Assembly (NCBI GenBank): GCA_036395755.1
Contig: DASWCZ010000082.1
Location: 1-64,000, forward strand
Source: Gp7-AA6 sp036395755
Lineage (GTDB): Bacteria > Acidobacteriota > Thermoanaerobaculia > UBA5066 > Gp7-AA6
Length of the DNA stretch: 64,000 nucleotides
Reading direction: 5' to 3'
Position numbers and translations under genes: made by a program. Each line of letters begins with the position of its first letter. Positions within the stretch are counted from its first letter, which is position 1. Positions 33,294-42,907 of the stretch are shown here, in pieces. The notes under the pieces are model-generated. The model searched no databases. It had not been told where the DNA came from and worked only from the letters and a program-made list of their open reading frames with translations.

Positions 33294-35645
33294 CTAGGAC
33301 GGGAACTTCATGCGCCGGAGCAGATCGACGAACCGCGGGTCCGACCGAAGAGGATCGAAAGCCCGCTCGACGTTCAGATAGACCAGCCGACACGCCCTCT
33401 CCCCGTACGCCTTCTCCAGCCATTCGAAGGCCCGGTCCTTGTTTCCGAGCCCCACGTAGACCCACGCAATCGGGAAAGCCGAGACGTACCGACGTTTCGA
33501 GAGTGCCGCGAGCTCCGCCAGCGCTTTCTCCGCCTCGCTCCGCCGGCCCGCGACGCCACAGGCGTATCCGCGCAGCGCGATCGCGTCCGGCTCGTCCGGT
33601 GCGAGCCGGCCTGCGATCCCGAACTCGCGAATCGCGTCCTCCGGAAGGTTTTTCCGAAGATAAGCAAACCCCAGATAGACGTGCGCCAGGAAGAAGTCGG
33701 GATCGAGCTCGAGCGCCTTTCGCTGCTCTTCGATCGCCCGTTCGTACTGCCCCCCCCAGTAGTAAGTGGTACCGACGTCCGTGTTGATGACGAGGTTCAG
33801 CGGATCGAGATTCTGCGCACTCTGGATCTCCCTCAGGGCCGCCGGGAAACGTCCGCATACAGAGAGATAGTTGGCATACCACTGATGGCCCGTCGGGTAG
33901 TTCGGGTTCAACTCGATGGCCCGGCGGAACTCCCTCTCGGCGCCCGGCCAGTCCCAATCGAAGAGGTACTTCAGATCCGCGAGAAGCGCGTGCGCCTGGG
34001 CGAGGTTTTCGTCGATCTCGAGCGCGCGGACCGCAGCAGCCCGCGCTTTCGGCCAGAACTCCTTCGGGGGACCCTCGCCGTAAAAGGCTAAGAGATGGAA
34101 AGAGTCGGCCAGGCCGGCGTACGCGAGCGCGTAGCCGGGATCTTTTTCGATCGCGCTTTGAAAGAACTGGATGCTCTTCCCGATCGACTCTCCGGTTCGC
34201 TTGTTCCAGTAGTACCGACCTTTCAGATAGAGGTCGTATGCCTCGGGGTTCTCCGTGTAACGCCGGGCGAGCCGCTTTTCCTCTTCGCCCGTGAGTTTCA
34301 GGCGCAACGACTGCGAAATCTCCCGCGCGATTCCCTCCTGCACCGCGAAGGCGTCGGAGAACTTCTCCTGGAATCGTTTTCCCCACATCTGCGATCCGCG
34401 CTTGACGTCGGTCAGCTCCGCCTGGACGACGAGGCTGTCGCCCCGCTGCAGGACGCGACCGGTCAGGACCGCTCGGACCCCGAGGTCCCGACCCGCCTTC
34501 AAAGGATCCTTCCCCTTGTAAACGAAGACGGTCGTCGGCGGAAGAACGCGGAGCTGCGGCAGCTGCGAGAAGCTGTTGATGAGGCTCTCGGTCAAGCCGT
34601 CGCTCAGGTATTCCGCGTTCGGATCCCGGCTGGCGTTGGTGAAGGGAAGGACTGCCAGCGAATCGACGGGCGCGGCGCGATGAAGCCAGGCCGGCACGCC
34701 GAAGATCGCCAGAGAAGCCAGAATGGCCAGGGCGACCAAGATGACGATGGGGGGCGCCACGCGAGGTCCCGGCGGTGGAGGGGTTGGTTCCCAGGCCGGT
34801 TCGGTCAACACGACCTTGAGAGCAAAAGCCAGGTCCCGGGCTGACTCGAATCGGCTCGCCGGATACTTGGCCAGGCATCGGAGGATGACGAGCCTCATGT
34901 GATCCGGAAGGTCCGGCACCAGATCGGCGGGATCCTTGGGTTCGTCGCGGAGAATCGCGGCCAGCGTTTCCGCCGGGCTCTCGCCGAAGAAGGCGCGCTT
35001 GCCGGTCGCCATCTCGTAGAGGATGCAGCCGAGCGAGAAGATGTCGCTCCTCGGGTCCGCGTGACCGCCGCTCGCCTGCTCCGGCGACATGTATCCGGCC
35101 GTTCCCATCACGGTGCCGGTCTTCGTGGGAGTGGCGATCGTGGGCGAAGTCTCGGTCAATTTCTCCGGCTCGGGTCGCGCGAGGCCGAAGTCCAGGATTT
35201 TCACGCGGCCGTCGAAGGTCAGGAAAACGTTCTCCGGTTTCAGGTCCCGGTGAACGATGCCGTGGGAGTGCGCCGAGGCGAGCCCGTCGGCGACGCACAG
35301 GCCGATCTCGACGGCGGTGCGCCACGGCAGGGGATTCCCCGCCAGACGCTTGCGGAGAGTTTCCCCTTCCAGAAGCTCCATAACGAGGTACTCGATCCCC
35401 GACTCGTTGCCGAAGTCGTGAATGTCCACGATGTTCGGATGCGCGAGAGCGGCCACCACGCGCGCCTCACGCTCGAACCGGGCCAGAGACTCAGGGTCGC
35501 GAGAGAGATGGTCGGGCAGGACCTTGACGGCGACTTCGCGATCGAGCCGCACGTCGCGCGCGCGGTAGACCTCCCCCATGCCTCCCGCGTCGATCGGCGC
35601 GAGAATCTCATAGGGCCCCAGGCGAGTGCCCGCCGGCTGCGTCAC
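33294..35645 (-). CDS. Ser/Thr protein kinase with periplasmic TPR region
   Basis: 783 residues. The kinase domain (about 10-275) has IDAGGMGEVYRARD, AVKVL, HRDLKPENV, DFGLAR and MSPEQA. A transmembrane helix lies at about 300-320. A FlgO/TolB-like domain follows (SLAVLPFTNASRDPNAEYLS ... VLTGRV), then TPR repeats from about 440 (GYALAYAGLADSFHLL, FFLAHVYLGFAYLR). This architecture is common in Acidobacteriota. It probably senses an envelope signal and phosphorylates cytoplasmic proteins. It is convergent with FTR1. Confidence 0.92.
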   Translation of the reverse strand: MTQPAGTRLGPYEILAPIDAGGMGEVYRARDVRLDREVAVKVLPDHLSRDPESLARFEREARVVAALAHPNIVDIHDFGNESGIEYLVMELLEGETLRKRLAGNPLPWRTAVEIGLCVADGLASAHSHGIVHRDLKPENVFLTFDGRVKILDFGLARPEPEKLTETSPTIATPTKTGTVMGTAGYMSPEQASGGHADPRSDIFSLGCILYEMATGKRAFFGESPAETLAAILRDEPKDPADLVPDLPDHMRLVILRCLAKYPASRFESARDLAFALKVVLTEPAWEPTPPPPGPRVAPPIVILVALAILASLAIFGVPAWLHRAAPVDSLAVLPFTNASRDPNAEYLSDGLTESLINSFSQLPQLRVLPPTTVFVYKGKDPLKAGRDLGVRAVLTGRVLQRGDSLVVQAELTDVKRGSQMWGKRFQEKFSDAFAVQEGIAREISQSLRLKLTGEEEKRLARRYTENPEAYDLYLKGRYYWNKRTGESIGKSIQFFQSAIEKDPGYALAYAGLADSFHLLAFYGEGPPKEFWPKARAAAVRALEIDENLAQAHALLADLKYLFDWDWPGAEREFRRAIELNPNYPTGHQWYANYLSVCGRFPAALREIQSAQNLDPLNLVINTDVGTTYYWGGQYERAIEEQRKALELDPDFFLAHVYLGFAYLRKNLPEDAIREFGIAGRLAPDEPDAIALRGYACGVAGRRSEAEKALAELAALSKRRYVSAFPIAWVYVGLGNKDRAFEWLEKAYGERACRLVYLNVERAFDPLRSDPRFVDLLRRMKFPS

Positions 35646-35738
35646 GGAATGCCGGGCCGATTCTAGGCCGGCCTCGTGAGCTTCGAGCGCAACGTCACGG
35701 AAGGTCTCCGGAATCGCAGAACGGGGATCGGGAAAAGC

Positions 35739-37028
35739 TCAGCGTCGGGACCGGAACTCCTTCGTCCAAGCGAGAAAAAGGGCGCCTGCGCCGGACCTCG
35801 CGGCTCCGGACCGCTGCCTGAGGAGTCCGAAGTTGTAGGAATAGTCGAGCTCCAGACTCGAGTCCCAGAGAAACCCGCTCGTCAGACCGGCCGTCGCCGC
35901 GTGGAGCGTCCCTGTGCGGTCCGTGACGGAGCCCTGCGGCGTGAAGCGCGGACGGTCGAGCCACGCGAGTGACCCTCGTATCTGCATGTACAGGAAGAAG
36001 AGCGCCTGGTAGCGGTACTCGAGATTGGCGATCGCATATCGGGAGGGAAAGAACTCCTGGAATCCTGCCGCCGGAAGGATGGGCGCCGAGAGAGACTCCC
36101 AGTCGCCCGCGTTCGATCCTCCGCCCAAACGAAACGCGGAGAACCGGTCGAGGTGGACTCCACGTCCGGCATAGGCCGAGGCGACGTAGCGGTGCCTTTC
36201 TCCCGCGAAGAACGGCATTCCACTCGCGGCCACGGCGTAGAGGCTGACCGCTCGAAAATCCCTCGACGCCTCCGCGTTCTGCAGACCGAAGACTCCTCCT
36301 CCCCAATCTTTCCAATCGGAGCGGTGCCCGGCCACGCCGTCCAGGCCGGCCGCGAAGCCCGCATGGGGAAGCTCCAGGATGTTGCGCTCCAGCGCGTCCG
36401 CCCGAAGGCGAAGATGGATGCGCCCCTCGTACGTCTCCTGCGGCAGGACGAAGGCGGAAGCCGTGTCGCCGCCGCGCGCAAAGAAGAGGTAACCCGGCTC
36501 ATACGTGAGCGCGGCCTCGAAGGCGTTGTCCTGGCGGCCGGGAGACAGCGTTCTCCTGTATCCGATCCCGGCGCCCGCCCGCACGAAATTCCATTTGAGC
36601 TCTTCCGCCGCGACGCGGCGGCCTTCGACATACTCCGAGCGAGCGAAAGGAAGCGTCACGTTCTCGAACGTGAGCGCCGCCTCCAAACCGGATGGAACGA
36701 GCCTGCGGTTGTAACGGGCATCGTTGGCGAGCACCGCGATGTCGGCCCGCAGGCGCTCCGCCCCGTCCTGCCGGTTACGCCAGAAGAAGAGTCCTCCGGA
36801 GGGAACCAGGACGCGCTGCTCCAGCCCGCCCGGGATCCACTGCGCACTGAGCACGATCGCCGTTACAGAAGTCCGGTCGCGGGCCGCCGCTGAGAGGGTT
36901 CTCCCGAAGACCGTTTCGGTCCAGGCCTCCCCGGCGCGTGGGGTTCGCGCGTCCTGCGCCGAGAGTGACGCGGCGAGGAGAAAGCCGGCGGCGAAGAAAC
37001 TCGGGGAGAAACTCCCTCTCTTGTTCAT
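35739..37028 (-). CDS. Probable outer-membrane beta-barrel protein
   Basis: About 429 residues with a signal peptide (GSFSPSFFAAGFLLAASLSA) and a mature protein of alternating hydrophobic strands. The stretch FFPSRYAIANLEYRYQALFF resembles the last strands of surface-antigen/Omp85-like barrels. A longer start at 37169 overlaps the upstream stop by ATGA but adds 47 residues without features; starting at 37028 (or 37040) places the signal peptide first. Function unknown. It follows the beta-helix protein gene on the same strand. Confidence 0.65.
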   Translation of the reverse strand: MNKRGSFSPSFFAAGFLLAASLSAQDARTPRAGEAWTETVFGRTLSAAARDRTSVTAIVLSAQWIPGGLEQRVLVPSGGLFFWRNRQDGAERLRADIAVLANDARYNRRLVPSGLEAALTFENVTLPFARSEYVEGRRVAAEELKWNFVRAGAGIGYRRTLSPGRQDNAFEAALTYEPGYLFFARGGDTASAFVLPQETYEGRIHLRLRADALERNILELPHAGFAAGLDGVAGHRSDWKDWGGGVFGLQNAEASRDFRAVSLYAVAASGMPFFAGERHRYVASAYAGRGVHLDRFSAFRLGGGSNAGDWESLSAPILPAAGFQEFFPSRYAIANLEYRYQALFFLYMQIRGSLAWLDRPRFTPQGSVTDRTGTLHAATAGLTSGFLWDSSLELDYSYNFGLLRQRSGAARSGAGALFLAWTKEFRSRR

Positions 37029-37165
37029 CGAGACGCTCATCGATTCTATTTCTGCCGGCCGTGTCAGAACCGGAACGTTCAATTGAACGTGCCGAGATCG
37101 GGGGACTCGTTGCACCCTCCCGGCAGAGCGAGGAAAAGGAACGCGAGAGATCGGAGAATGCTTCT

Positions 37166-38251
37166 TCATGGCTTTCCTCCGCAGCGCGGAAGCGGGTCGG
37201 GAAAGGAGCTCTCGAAGGTGTTCCCCTCCCAGCAGTTGCCGGATCCCGACGTGTCCCAGACGAGGTCGGCCCCGGGAAGCGGCGCGATCTTCGGATCCGG
37301 GCTCCCGCCGTTTTCGAGCGCTACGTTATTTCGGATCTCGTTGTCGTCGGGGAAGGGACTGATGCGCGGATCCAAAGCGGCCGCGTCGGGAGGCAGCTGC
37401 GCGATCAGGATCCCGGCGCTGTCGTTGCCGGTCACGATGTTGCCAGTGACGGTCAGCTCGTCGCCGCCGACATTCAACAATCCCACGCCGCTCGGCAGGA
37501 GCGACAGGATGTCGGAGGGATCGGTCACCGGGTTGGGCCGATTGTTGTCCAGGAGCAGGTTGTTGCGCACCGTGACGTCCTTCGTCACGGTCTCGTCGAG
37601 ACCGGGCAGGAGGTCCACGAGGATGCCAGCGGAGTTTCCGACGCAGCCGTTGGAGGAGACCGTGACGTCGACGCTGTTCTCGACCTCGATCCCGACTGTG
37701 CTGTCCTGCGCGACGTTGCCTCCGACGGTGATGCCGCGGGACTGGCCGATATAGATGGCGGTGTCATTGCTGCCGGAGACGAAGTTCCCATCGATGCGGC
37801 CGTCCGCGCTGTGCAGCGCGAAGATGCCGTACTCGCCGTTGCCGAGGTACGTTCCGCCGGTGACGGCGAAGTCCCGTCCGTTCTCGATCAACACGCCGTT
37901 GCCGACGTAGTTCCGAATCTCGAGCCCGCGGAGACGGAATCCTTTTATCGTCGACACGGGGGACGGCGGCGCGGCGTGGATTCCCGTGTCGCCGGAGAGC
38001 CCGACGCCGTCGAGCACCGCGCCCGGGCTGCCCTCGATCGTGATCCCGTTTTTCGCGACCAGGACATTTTCGCGATAAGTGCCGGCGGGGACCTTCACCG
38101 TATCGCCCGGCTGACTCGCGTCCACGGCAGCCTGGATGGTCGTCGAGACGACCATCGGGCGCGCTCCCGCCGGAGACGAAACGGCCGCGAGCTGCAGGGC
38201 GATCAGACGCGAAAACCGGAATGCGCTCAGGACCAGCTTCGTGGAATTCAT
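37166..38251 (-). CDS. Secreted right-handed beta-helix protein (NosD-like)
   Basis: 361 residues with a signal peptide (about 1-30), a DUF1565/NosD-type opening TIQAAVDASQPGDTVKVPAG and many parallel beta-helix rungs with repeated G-GI-V and N-V--N patterns. The C-terminus has two cysteines (NCWEGNTF, RCGGKP) that may form a disulfide. The fold is usual for polysaccharide-binding or -cutting proteins; no catalytic set is identified. Divergent from the winged-helix/FHA regulator by 109 bp. Confidence 0.8.
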   Translation of the reverse strand: MNSTKLVLSAFRFSRLIALQLAAVSSPAGARPMVVSTTIQAAVDASQPGDTVKVPAGTYRENVLVAKNGITIEGSPGAVLDGVGLSGDTGIHAAPPSPVSTIKGFRLRGLEIRNYVGNGVLIENGRDFAVTGGTYLGNGEYGIFALHSADGRIDGNFVSGSNDTAIYIGQSRGITVGGNVAQDSTVGIEVENSVDVTVSSNGCVGNSAGILVDLLPGLDETVTKDVTVRNNLLLDNNRPNPVTDPSDILSLLPSGVGLLNVGGDELTVTGNIVTGNDSAGILIAQLPPDAAALDPRISPFPDDNEIRNNVALENGGSPDPKIAPLPGADLVWDTSGSGNCWEGNTFESSFPDPLPRCGGKP

Positions 38252-38360
38252 GTCATCTCCTTCTTTCCGTCATTCGTTGACTGATAATCACGATCGTCGT
38301 TTCCTCCGAGAGAGTCTTGGGAAACAGCTGGGTTTCTTCTGGTTTTCTTTGAGAGCCGCC

Positions 38361-38996
38361 ATGCGAGTTCGCTTCGCCGACTGCACGTTCGACTCGGAAA
38401 CCCGGGAGTTCCTTCGCGGTGGAGAGGCGGTTCACCTTCACCCGAAGGCTTTCCGCCTCCTCGAGATCCTGCTCGAAAACCGTCCCCGGGCCCTTTCCAA
38501 AGCGGAGCTGCACGAGGGTCTGTGGCCCGGCAGCTTCGTTTCCGAAGCCAACCTGGCGAGCCTGGCAGCCGAGATCCGCCGGGGTATCGGGGAAAAGGGG
38601 CGGGGAGCCCGGACGCTCCGAACCGTCCATGGTTTCGGCTACGCGTTCTCCGGAGAAGTGCACGAGGCGGGAAGCGCGCCTGCCGGCGACCGGTTCACCC
38701 TCGCCTGGGATCAGCGAGAAGTCACACTGGCGACGGGAGAGAACGTCGTCGGCCGCGACCGGAACGCGACTGCGCGGATCGACGACTCAACGATCTCCCG
38801 GCATCATGCGCGCATCGTCGTTGCCGGGAAGAGCGCCACGATCGAGGATCTGGGGAGCAAGAACGGGACGTTCGTCGAAGGAAAGCGGATCGAGAAGCCC
38901 CGCGCTCTCTCGGACGGAGAAAGAATCCAGGTGGGCTCGATCGTGCTGACGTTCCGCGTGTTCTCGCCCGAAAAGTCCACCGACACCCGGCGCTGA
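38361..38996 (+). CDS. Winged-helix (OmpR/PhoB-type) plus FHA-domain regulator
   Basis: 211 residues: an N-terminal Trans_reg_C DNA-binding domain (VHLHPKAFRLLEILLENRPR ... SLAAEIRRGIGE ... RTVHGFGYAF) and a C-terminal FHA phosphothreonine-binding domain (VVGRDRNATARID, ISRHHARI, DLGSKNGTF). There is no receiver domain, so control is probably by binding phosphorylated partners, perhaps of a Ser/Thr kinase such as the one at 33-35 kb. It is divergent from the beta-helix gene and may regulate it. ATG at 38361; the longer frame upstream has no family support. Confidence 0.88.
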   Translation: MRVRFADCTFDSETREFLRGGEAVHLHPKAFRLLEILLENRPRALSKAELHEGLWPGSFVSEANLASLAAEIRRGIGEKGRGARTLRTVHGFGYAFSGEVHEAGSAPAGDRFTLAWDQREVTLATGENVVGRDRNATARIDDSTISRHHARIVVAGKSATIEDLGSKNGTFVEGKRIEKPRALSDGERIQVGSIVLTFRVFSPEKSTDTRR

Positions 38997-39035
38997 GCGC
39001 GCGACGAAAGTGCGGGAGAGAGGGTCCTCCGGCCG

Positions 39036-39512
39036 TCAGCGGGTGGCGGGCTGGCCCGATCGCAGCATCGCCTGCAGGATCGTCTCGGAGATCCCGGCGT
39101 TTCGAAGCTCGAGAATCTCCGCCGTCGTCAGCTGGTAGTTGACGTTGTCGGTCCGGACCTTTTTCAGGATGAACTCGTCGGAGAGCCCTTCCTGCTTCAA
39201 CTTCAGGATGTCCCGGTAGGGTCGGGCGGGCGGCTCGGAAGGAGCGTCCACGGCGATCGCGGGCTGATCGGGCACAATGGCTGCGAGCGGCGGGGTCGCT
39301 GGAGAAGCGGCCGGCGGCGGCGGAAGGTTCAAAGCCAGCGGCGTGGGCGGAGGCGGAACGGGCGGCGCCGGATTCGGGTTCGGAGCCACCGGCGCGCCGG
39401 TCCCCGGCGACGTCGGCCCGGGAGCCGGTGGAGGTGGAGATTGCCGGGACGTCTGGCAGCTCGAGAGTCCGATGGCCGCGGCGAGAAGAAGCATCCAAAC
39501 GCGCGTTTTCAT
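39036..39512 (-). CDS. Proline-rich lipoprotein
   Basis: 158 residues: lipoprotein signal ending GLSSC (Cys19), a long Pro/Ala-rich linker (about 22-90) and a small C-terminal helical domain (KLKQEGLSDEFILKKV ... LTTAEILELRNAGISE). The C-terminal module resembles small SHOCT-like domains of unknown role. The linker would let the domain reach the cell wall. Function unknown. Confidence 0.75.
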   Translation of the reverse strand: MKTRVWMLLLAAAIGLSSCQTSRQSPPPPAPGPTSPGTGAPVAPNPNPAPPVPPPPTPLALNLPPPPAASPATPPLAAIVPDQPAIAVDAPSEPPARPYRDILKLKQEGLSDEFILKKVRTDNVNYQLTTAEILELRNAGISETILQAMLRSGQPATR

Positions 39513-39598
39513 GGCGTTTACCTCGCTCGAAGCCGGATTCTACCGCCGGGCCCGGAACTTGCTCTTTTTCAGTCCGGCAGGAACAGGAGGGCACGAAC

Positions 39599-39799
39599 AT
39601 GAAGTGGATGAACGCTTATCTCATCGGGTACTTCATCTTTCTGGCGGGCATCGCTCTGGCCCTGTGGAAGACCGGAATCCTGGCCTCGATCGGATCCACC
39701 TGGGCGCTGATCGGCCTCGTGATCGCCGTCGGCATCGGCATCATGGTGTCCGTCACGAACAGCGGAAAGAAGGAGACGATCGAAGTCGATCGGAGCTAG
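39599..39799 (+). CDS. Small two-helix membrane protein
   Basis: 66 residues with two hydrophobic helices (about residues 6-26 and 34-52) and a short charged tail. AGGAGG lies nine bases before the ATG, which supports translation. Divergent from the proline-rich lipoprotein and convergent with the adenosyltransferase gene. Function unknown. Confidence 0.7.
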   Translation: MKWMNAYLIGYFIFLAGIALALWKTGILASIGSTWALIGLVIAVGIGIMVSVTNSGKKETIEVDRS

Positions 39800-39808
39800 A
39801 CCCGGCCC

Positions 39809-40372
39809 TTACCTCCGGCTGTCCCACAAAACGTCCGGAACTCCCTTCCGCCGGTTCTCCGAGCGCGCCATCACGAACAGCGCATCGGAGAGGCGGTTCA
39901 GATACACGATCACGTGGGCTCCGACCGCCTCACTCCGCGACAGCGCCACGACCAGGCGCTCGGCCCTCCGGCACACGGCGCGCGCGACATGGAGTTGCGC
40001 GGCGGCCGCCGATCCCCCCGGCAGCACGAAATTCTCGAGCGGCGGAAGGTCTTCCGAGAGCCTGTCGATCGACCGCTCGAGGGCGTCGACGTGGCGCGCT
40101 TCGATCCTCGGAACGGGCCGCGCCGCCTTGTCTTCCTCCGTGACGCAGAGGTCGCTTCCCAGGTGGAAGAGATCGTTCTGGATCGCGCCGAGGGCCTCGG
40201 CGAGCACGGCGTCCAGCCCGGAGGCGATCGCGACCCCCAGGTGGCTGTTCAGCTCGTCGACGGTCCCGTAGGCCTCCACCCGTCGAGAGTCCTTCGCGAC
40301 GCGCCCTCCTCCGCCGAGAGAGGTCGTTCCGTCGTCGCCGGTGCGCGTGTAGACCTTCGTGATGCGGGGCAT
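39809..40372 (-). CDS. ATP:cob(I)alamin adenosyltransferase (PduO type)
   Basis: 187 residues with the N-terminal TRTGDDGTTSLGGGGRV nucleotide loop, an ERSID region and the conserved LPGGSAAAAQLHVARAVCRR and LNRLSDALFVMAR helices. It makes adenosylcobalamin from cob(I)alamin and ATP. The riboswitch-controlled receptor fusion lies directly upstream on the same strand, so uptake and activation of the cofactor are grouped. Confidence 0.92.
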   Translation of the reverse strand: MPRITKVYTRTGDDGTTSLGGGGRVAKDSRRVEAYGTVDELNSHLGVAIASGLDAVLAEALGAIQNDLFHLGSDLCVTEEDKAARPVPRIEARHVDALERSIDRLSEDLPPLENFVLPGGSAAAAQLHVARAVCRRAERLVVALSRSEAVGAHVIVYLNRLSDALFVMARSENRRKGVPDVLWDSRR

Positions 40373-40383
40373 ACTCCTCTCCT

Positions 40384-40470
40384 GGTCACCCCGAGCGAAC
40401 GGAGGGATCCCTCGTCGCTTCGCTCCTCGGGATGACAGCGTAAATTGCTTCACTCCTCGGGATGACAGCG
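40384..40470. repeat. REP-like palindromic repeat (family B)
   Basis: Contains GAGCGAACGGAGGGATCCCT, CTTCGCTCCTCGGGATGACA and a second partial copy of CACTCCTCGGGATGACAGCG. It lies between the receptor fusion and the adenosyltransferase gene and may attenuate or process their transcript. Confidence 0.75.
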
Positions 40471-40477
40471 TGAACGT

Positions 40478-42802
40478 TCAGAACGAAACCTCCAGCCCGC
40501 CGGCGATCCGGCGGCCGGAGGCGGGAAATCCGTTGGCCTCCTCGTACCGACGATCGTTCAGGTTCTGCGCGCGCAGATAGGGCGCGAGGGATCCCATGCG
40601 ATAACGCGCGTAGAGATCGAAACGCCAGTAGGACGGCTCCTCGACCCGGTCGGTGGTCGACAGCGCTTTGACGTCGCTTCGCGGTCCGACGAAGACCGCG
40701 CGCGGAGACACGTCCAGCCGGGAAACCGGCGTCAGCGTCATGCCCAGGAACCCGCTGTGGCGAGGACGCCGGATGAGCGCGAGTCCCGTGTCCCGGTCCT
40801 CCGTGTCGAGGTACGTGTAGCCGGCGTCCACGGAGGTCACGCTGGAGATCGCCTGACGCCAGGACAGCTCCGCGCCCCGGGACCGCGCGCGGCCGACGTT
40901 GAAATTCAACCCTGTCGCGAAATCGTAGACGATCAGATGGCGGAAATCGTTCCAGAACACCGACGCCGACGCTCGCCCGCCGGCCACTTCGTATTCCGCG
41001 CCGAGGTCGTAGGAGGTCGAACGCTCCGGCTGGAGATCGGGGTTGCCGGAAAACGGATAGAAGAGCTCTCCAACCGACGGCGCTCGAAAACCGGTTCCGC
41101 CCGATGCCCGAAGCTTCCAGCGCCCCGTGCGCCAGGAGATCGAGGCTCTCGGGCTCCAGACGTCGCCGAACCGGGAATGGTCGTCGTATCGCAAGCCCGC
41201 GGTGGCGAGCCATCCTCCGGCCAGGTCGATCGAGTCCTCGCCGCCAACGCTCCAGATCGTCGCGTGCTCTCCATCGAGGTTCACTCCGAAGTTCGAGGAG
41301 TCTTCGACCTTCCAGCGCTGCCACTCGGCGAAAGCGGTCAAGCGGTGCGCCCCGGCGGAGAAAGTGTCGGCGGCCCGCCCCTCGAGCGTCCGGGCATCCG
41401 TGTGCGACTGGAAAGACGGACTCTCGAAAGACGGCCGCGAACGAACCCAGCCGAGGGTCACGCTCGCGGAGTGTCCGGACGCGGGATGAAACGTCGCCGG
41501 GAGGACGATGCGGTCCTCCCGCGGAAAATAACGATTTTCCGGGGTCTCGCCGCCGACCGGCCCCGGCAGGCCCAGCTCGCCGTCGGCGGTCGATCCCTCG
41601 AGCGCCACGCGGGTGTCTCCGAACCGGCCCTCCAGGCGCAGCGAGCCCGAGCGCTCCCGCCAGTCGTCGTTGACGCGATCGCCGTTGTCCTGCCGATCCC
41701 GGGCACTCGCCGCAATCCCGAAGAACGTCGTCCCCGCCGAGGCGAAAGCTTCGAGCTCGCGCTGATCGTGGTTCCCCGCCTCTCCGACCACGCGCCCCGA
41801 GAATTTGTCGCCCGCCGGCCGCGTGAACACGTGGACGACGCCTCCGATCGACTCCGATCCATACAGCGCGGAGAAGGGGCCGCGGACGATCTCGATCCGC
41901 TCGATGTTCTCCGTGGAAAGAAGCGTGAAGTCGTAACCCGGGAAGAAAGGTGAGTTCACGCGCACCCCGTCGACGAGCACGAGGGTATGGGTCGAGTTCG
42001 CGCCGCGCAGGAAGACCGACGTCTGCGCGCCCGGTCCGCCCGAGCGAGCGACGAGGGCGCCCGGAACCGACCGGAGCACGTCCTGCACCGTTCGCCATCC
42101 GTTCCTCTCGATGTCTTCGCGCGTGACGACGGTGACTGCCGCGCCGACCTCGTTGATCCCTTCCGGCGCTGCGGTTGCGGTCACGACCACGCTTTCGGAG
42201 ACCGGCGGGACCTGCGCGGCCGCGACGGACCCGGCCTCGAAGCTCGAGACGGCGACCGCGATGCCGATCGCGGCGACGCTGCGCAGGGCGCGGCGCGCTG
42301 CCTCCCGGCGTGCGATCGCATCCAGGCCGAAGAGCACCGCGGTTCCGGCGAGCTCCGCGGCGAGCGTGTTCCAGAAGAACGGGAGGGCGAGAACGTAAGC
42401 GGCCGCGAGTCCCGCCGGCGTCGGTGGATAGCCTCCCCCGGACACCCAGACGGCGAAGTTCGTCGTCAGAAAGAAGAAGACCGCCCCGCCGGCGGAGAGT
42501 GCCGCGAGGCGTCCGGCGCGGGCATTTCCGGCGAGTCGGCGACCGACGAGGACCATCAGAGCAAAGGATCCGTAGACGGCGATCCGCACGAACGTGACCG
42601 CTCTCCGCCCGGAACCCGGGTCGAGGACCAGATCCGACAAGAGCATCGCGGCGATCGGGACGGCCCACGCCCACCGGCGCGGGAGTCGGGCGCCGGCGTA
42701 GAGACCAATGGCGCCCAGCGCGACGAAATTGGGGGGATGGGGAAGGAGCCGGGAAAAAGCGCCGAGGAGAACGAGCAGGACGGCGGTCGTCGCGGTCGTC
42801 AT
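40478..42802 (-). CDS. DUF6580 membrane protein fused to a TonB-dependent (B12-type) receptor
   Basis: 774 residues in one frame with no stop. Residues 1-165 form a DUF6580-like membrane protein with about five helices (SRLLPHPPNFVALGAIGLYAG, TTNFAVWV). Residues 170-197 look like a second signal peptide (basic RREAARRALRS, then a hydrophobic stretch ending VAAAQ). From about 200 it is a TonB receptor: TonB-box-like SESVVVTA, plug (VLRSVPGALVARSGG, IVRGPFSALYGS) and a barrel ending in Phe. Start at 42802 has GGGAGG six bases upstream. A cobalamin riboswitch precedes it and an adenosyltransferase follows, so B12 uptake is the likely role. The fusion is unusual: the two parts belong in different membranes. 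Confidence 0.88.
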   Translation of the reverse strand: MTTATTAVLLVLLGAFSRLLPHPPNFVALGAIGLYAGARLPRRWAWAVPIAAMLLSDLVLDPGSGRRAVTFVRIAVYGSFALMVLVGRRLAGNARAGRLAALSAGGAVFFFLTTNFAVWVSGGGYPPTPAGLAAAYVLALPFFWNTLAAELAGTAVLFGLDAIARREAARRALRSVAAIGIAVAVSSFEAGSVAAAQVPPVSESVVVTATAAPEGINEVGAAVTVVTREDIERNGWRTVQDVLRSVPGALVARSGGPGAQTSVFLRGANSTHTLVLVDGVRVNSPFFPGYDFTLLSTENIERIEIVRGPFSALYGSESIGGVVHVFTRPAGDKFSGRVVGEAGNHDQRELEAFASAGTTFFGIAASARDRQDNGDRVNDDWRERSGSLRLEGRFGDTRVALEGSTADGELGLPGPVGGETPENRYFPREDRIVLPATFHPASGHSASVTLGWVRSRPSFESPSFQSHTDARTLEGRAADTFSAGAHRLTAFAEWQRWKVEDSSNFGVNLDGEHATIWSVGGEDSIDLAGGWLATAGLRYDDHSRFGDVWSPRASISWRTGRWKLRASGGTGFRAPSVGELFYPFSGNPDLQPERSTSYDLGAEYEVAGGRASASVFWNDFRHLIVYDFATGLNFNVGRARSRGAELSWRQAISSVTSVDAGYTYLDTEDRDTGLALIRRPRHSGFLGMTLTPVSRLDVSPRAVFVGPRSDVKALSTTDRVEEPSYWRFDLYARYRMGSLAPYLRAQNLNDRRYEEANGFPASGRRIAGGLEVSF

Positions 42803-42907
42803 TCGAACCTCCCGTTCGACGAGACGAGATCTCCGGGCGGTGAAGAGGGCGTCCCGCGTCTCGGAAAGTCGAGACCACGTCCCCTCTCCTTTCCCCGTCG
42901 GAGAAAG

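Noticed and set aside
37085..37168. A possible tiny lipoprotein frame ending LALPGGCNESPDLGTFN
   Set aside because: It has no usual start codon, the residues before Cys do not fit a lipobox well and it is only about 28 codons long.
37029..37169. ATGA-overlapping long start of the outer-membrane barrel gene at 37169
   Set aside because: It adds 47 residues without signal or family features before an otherwise perfect signal peptide.
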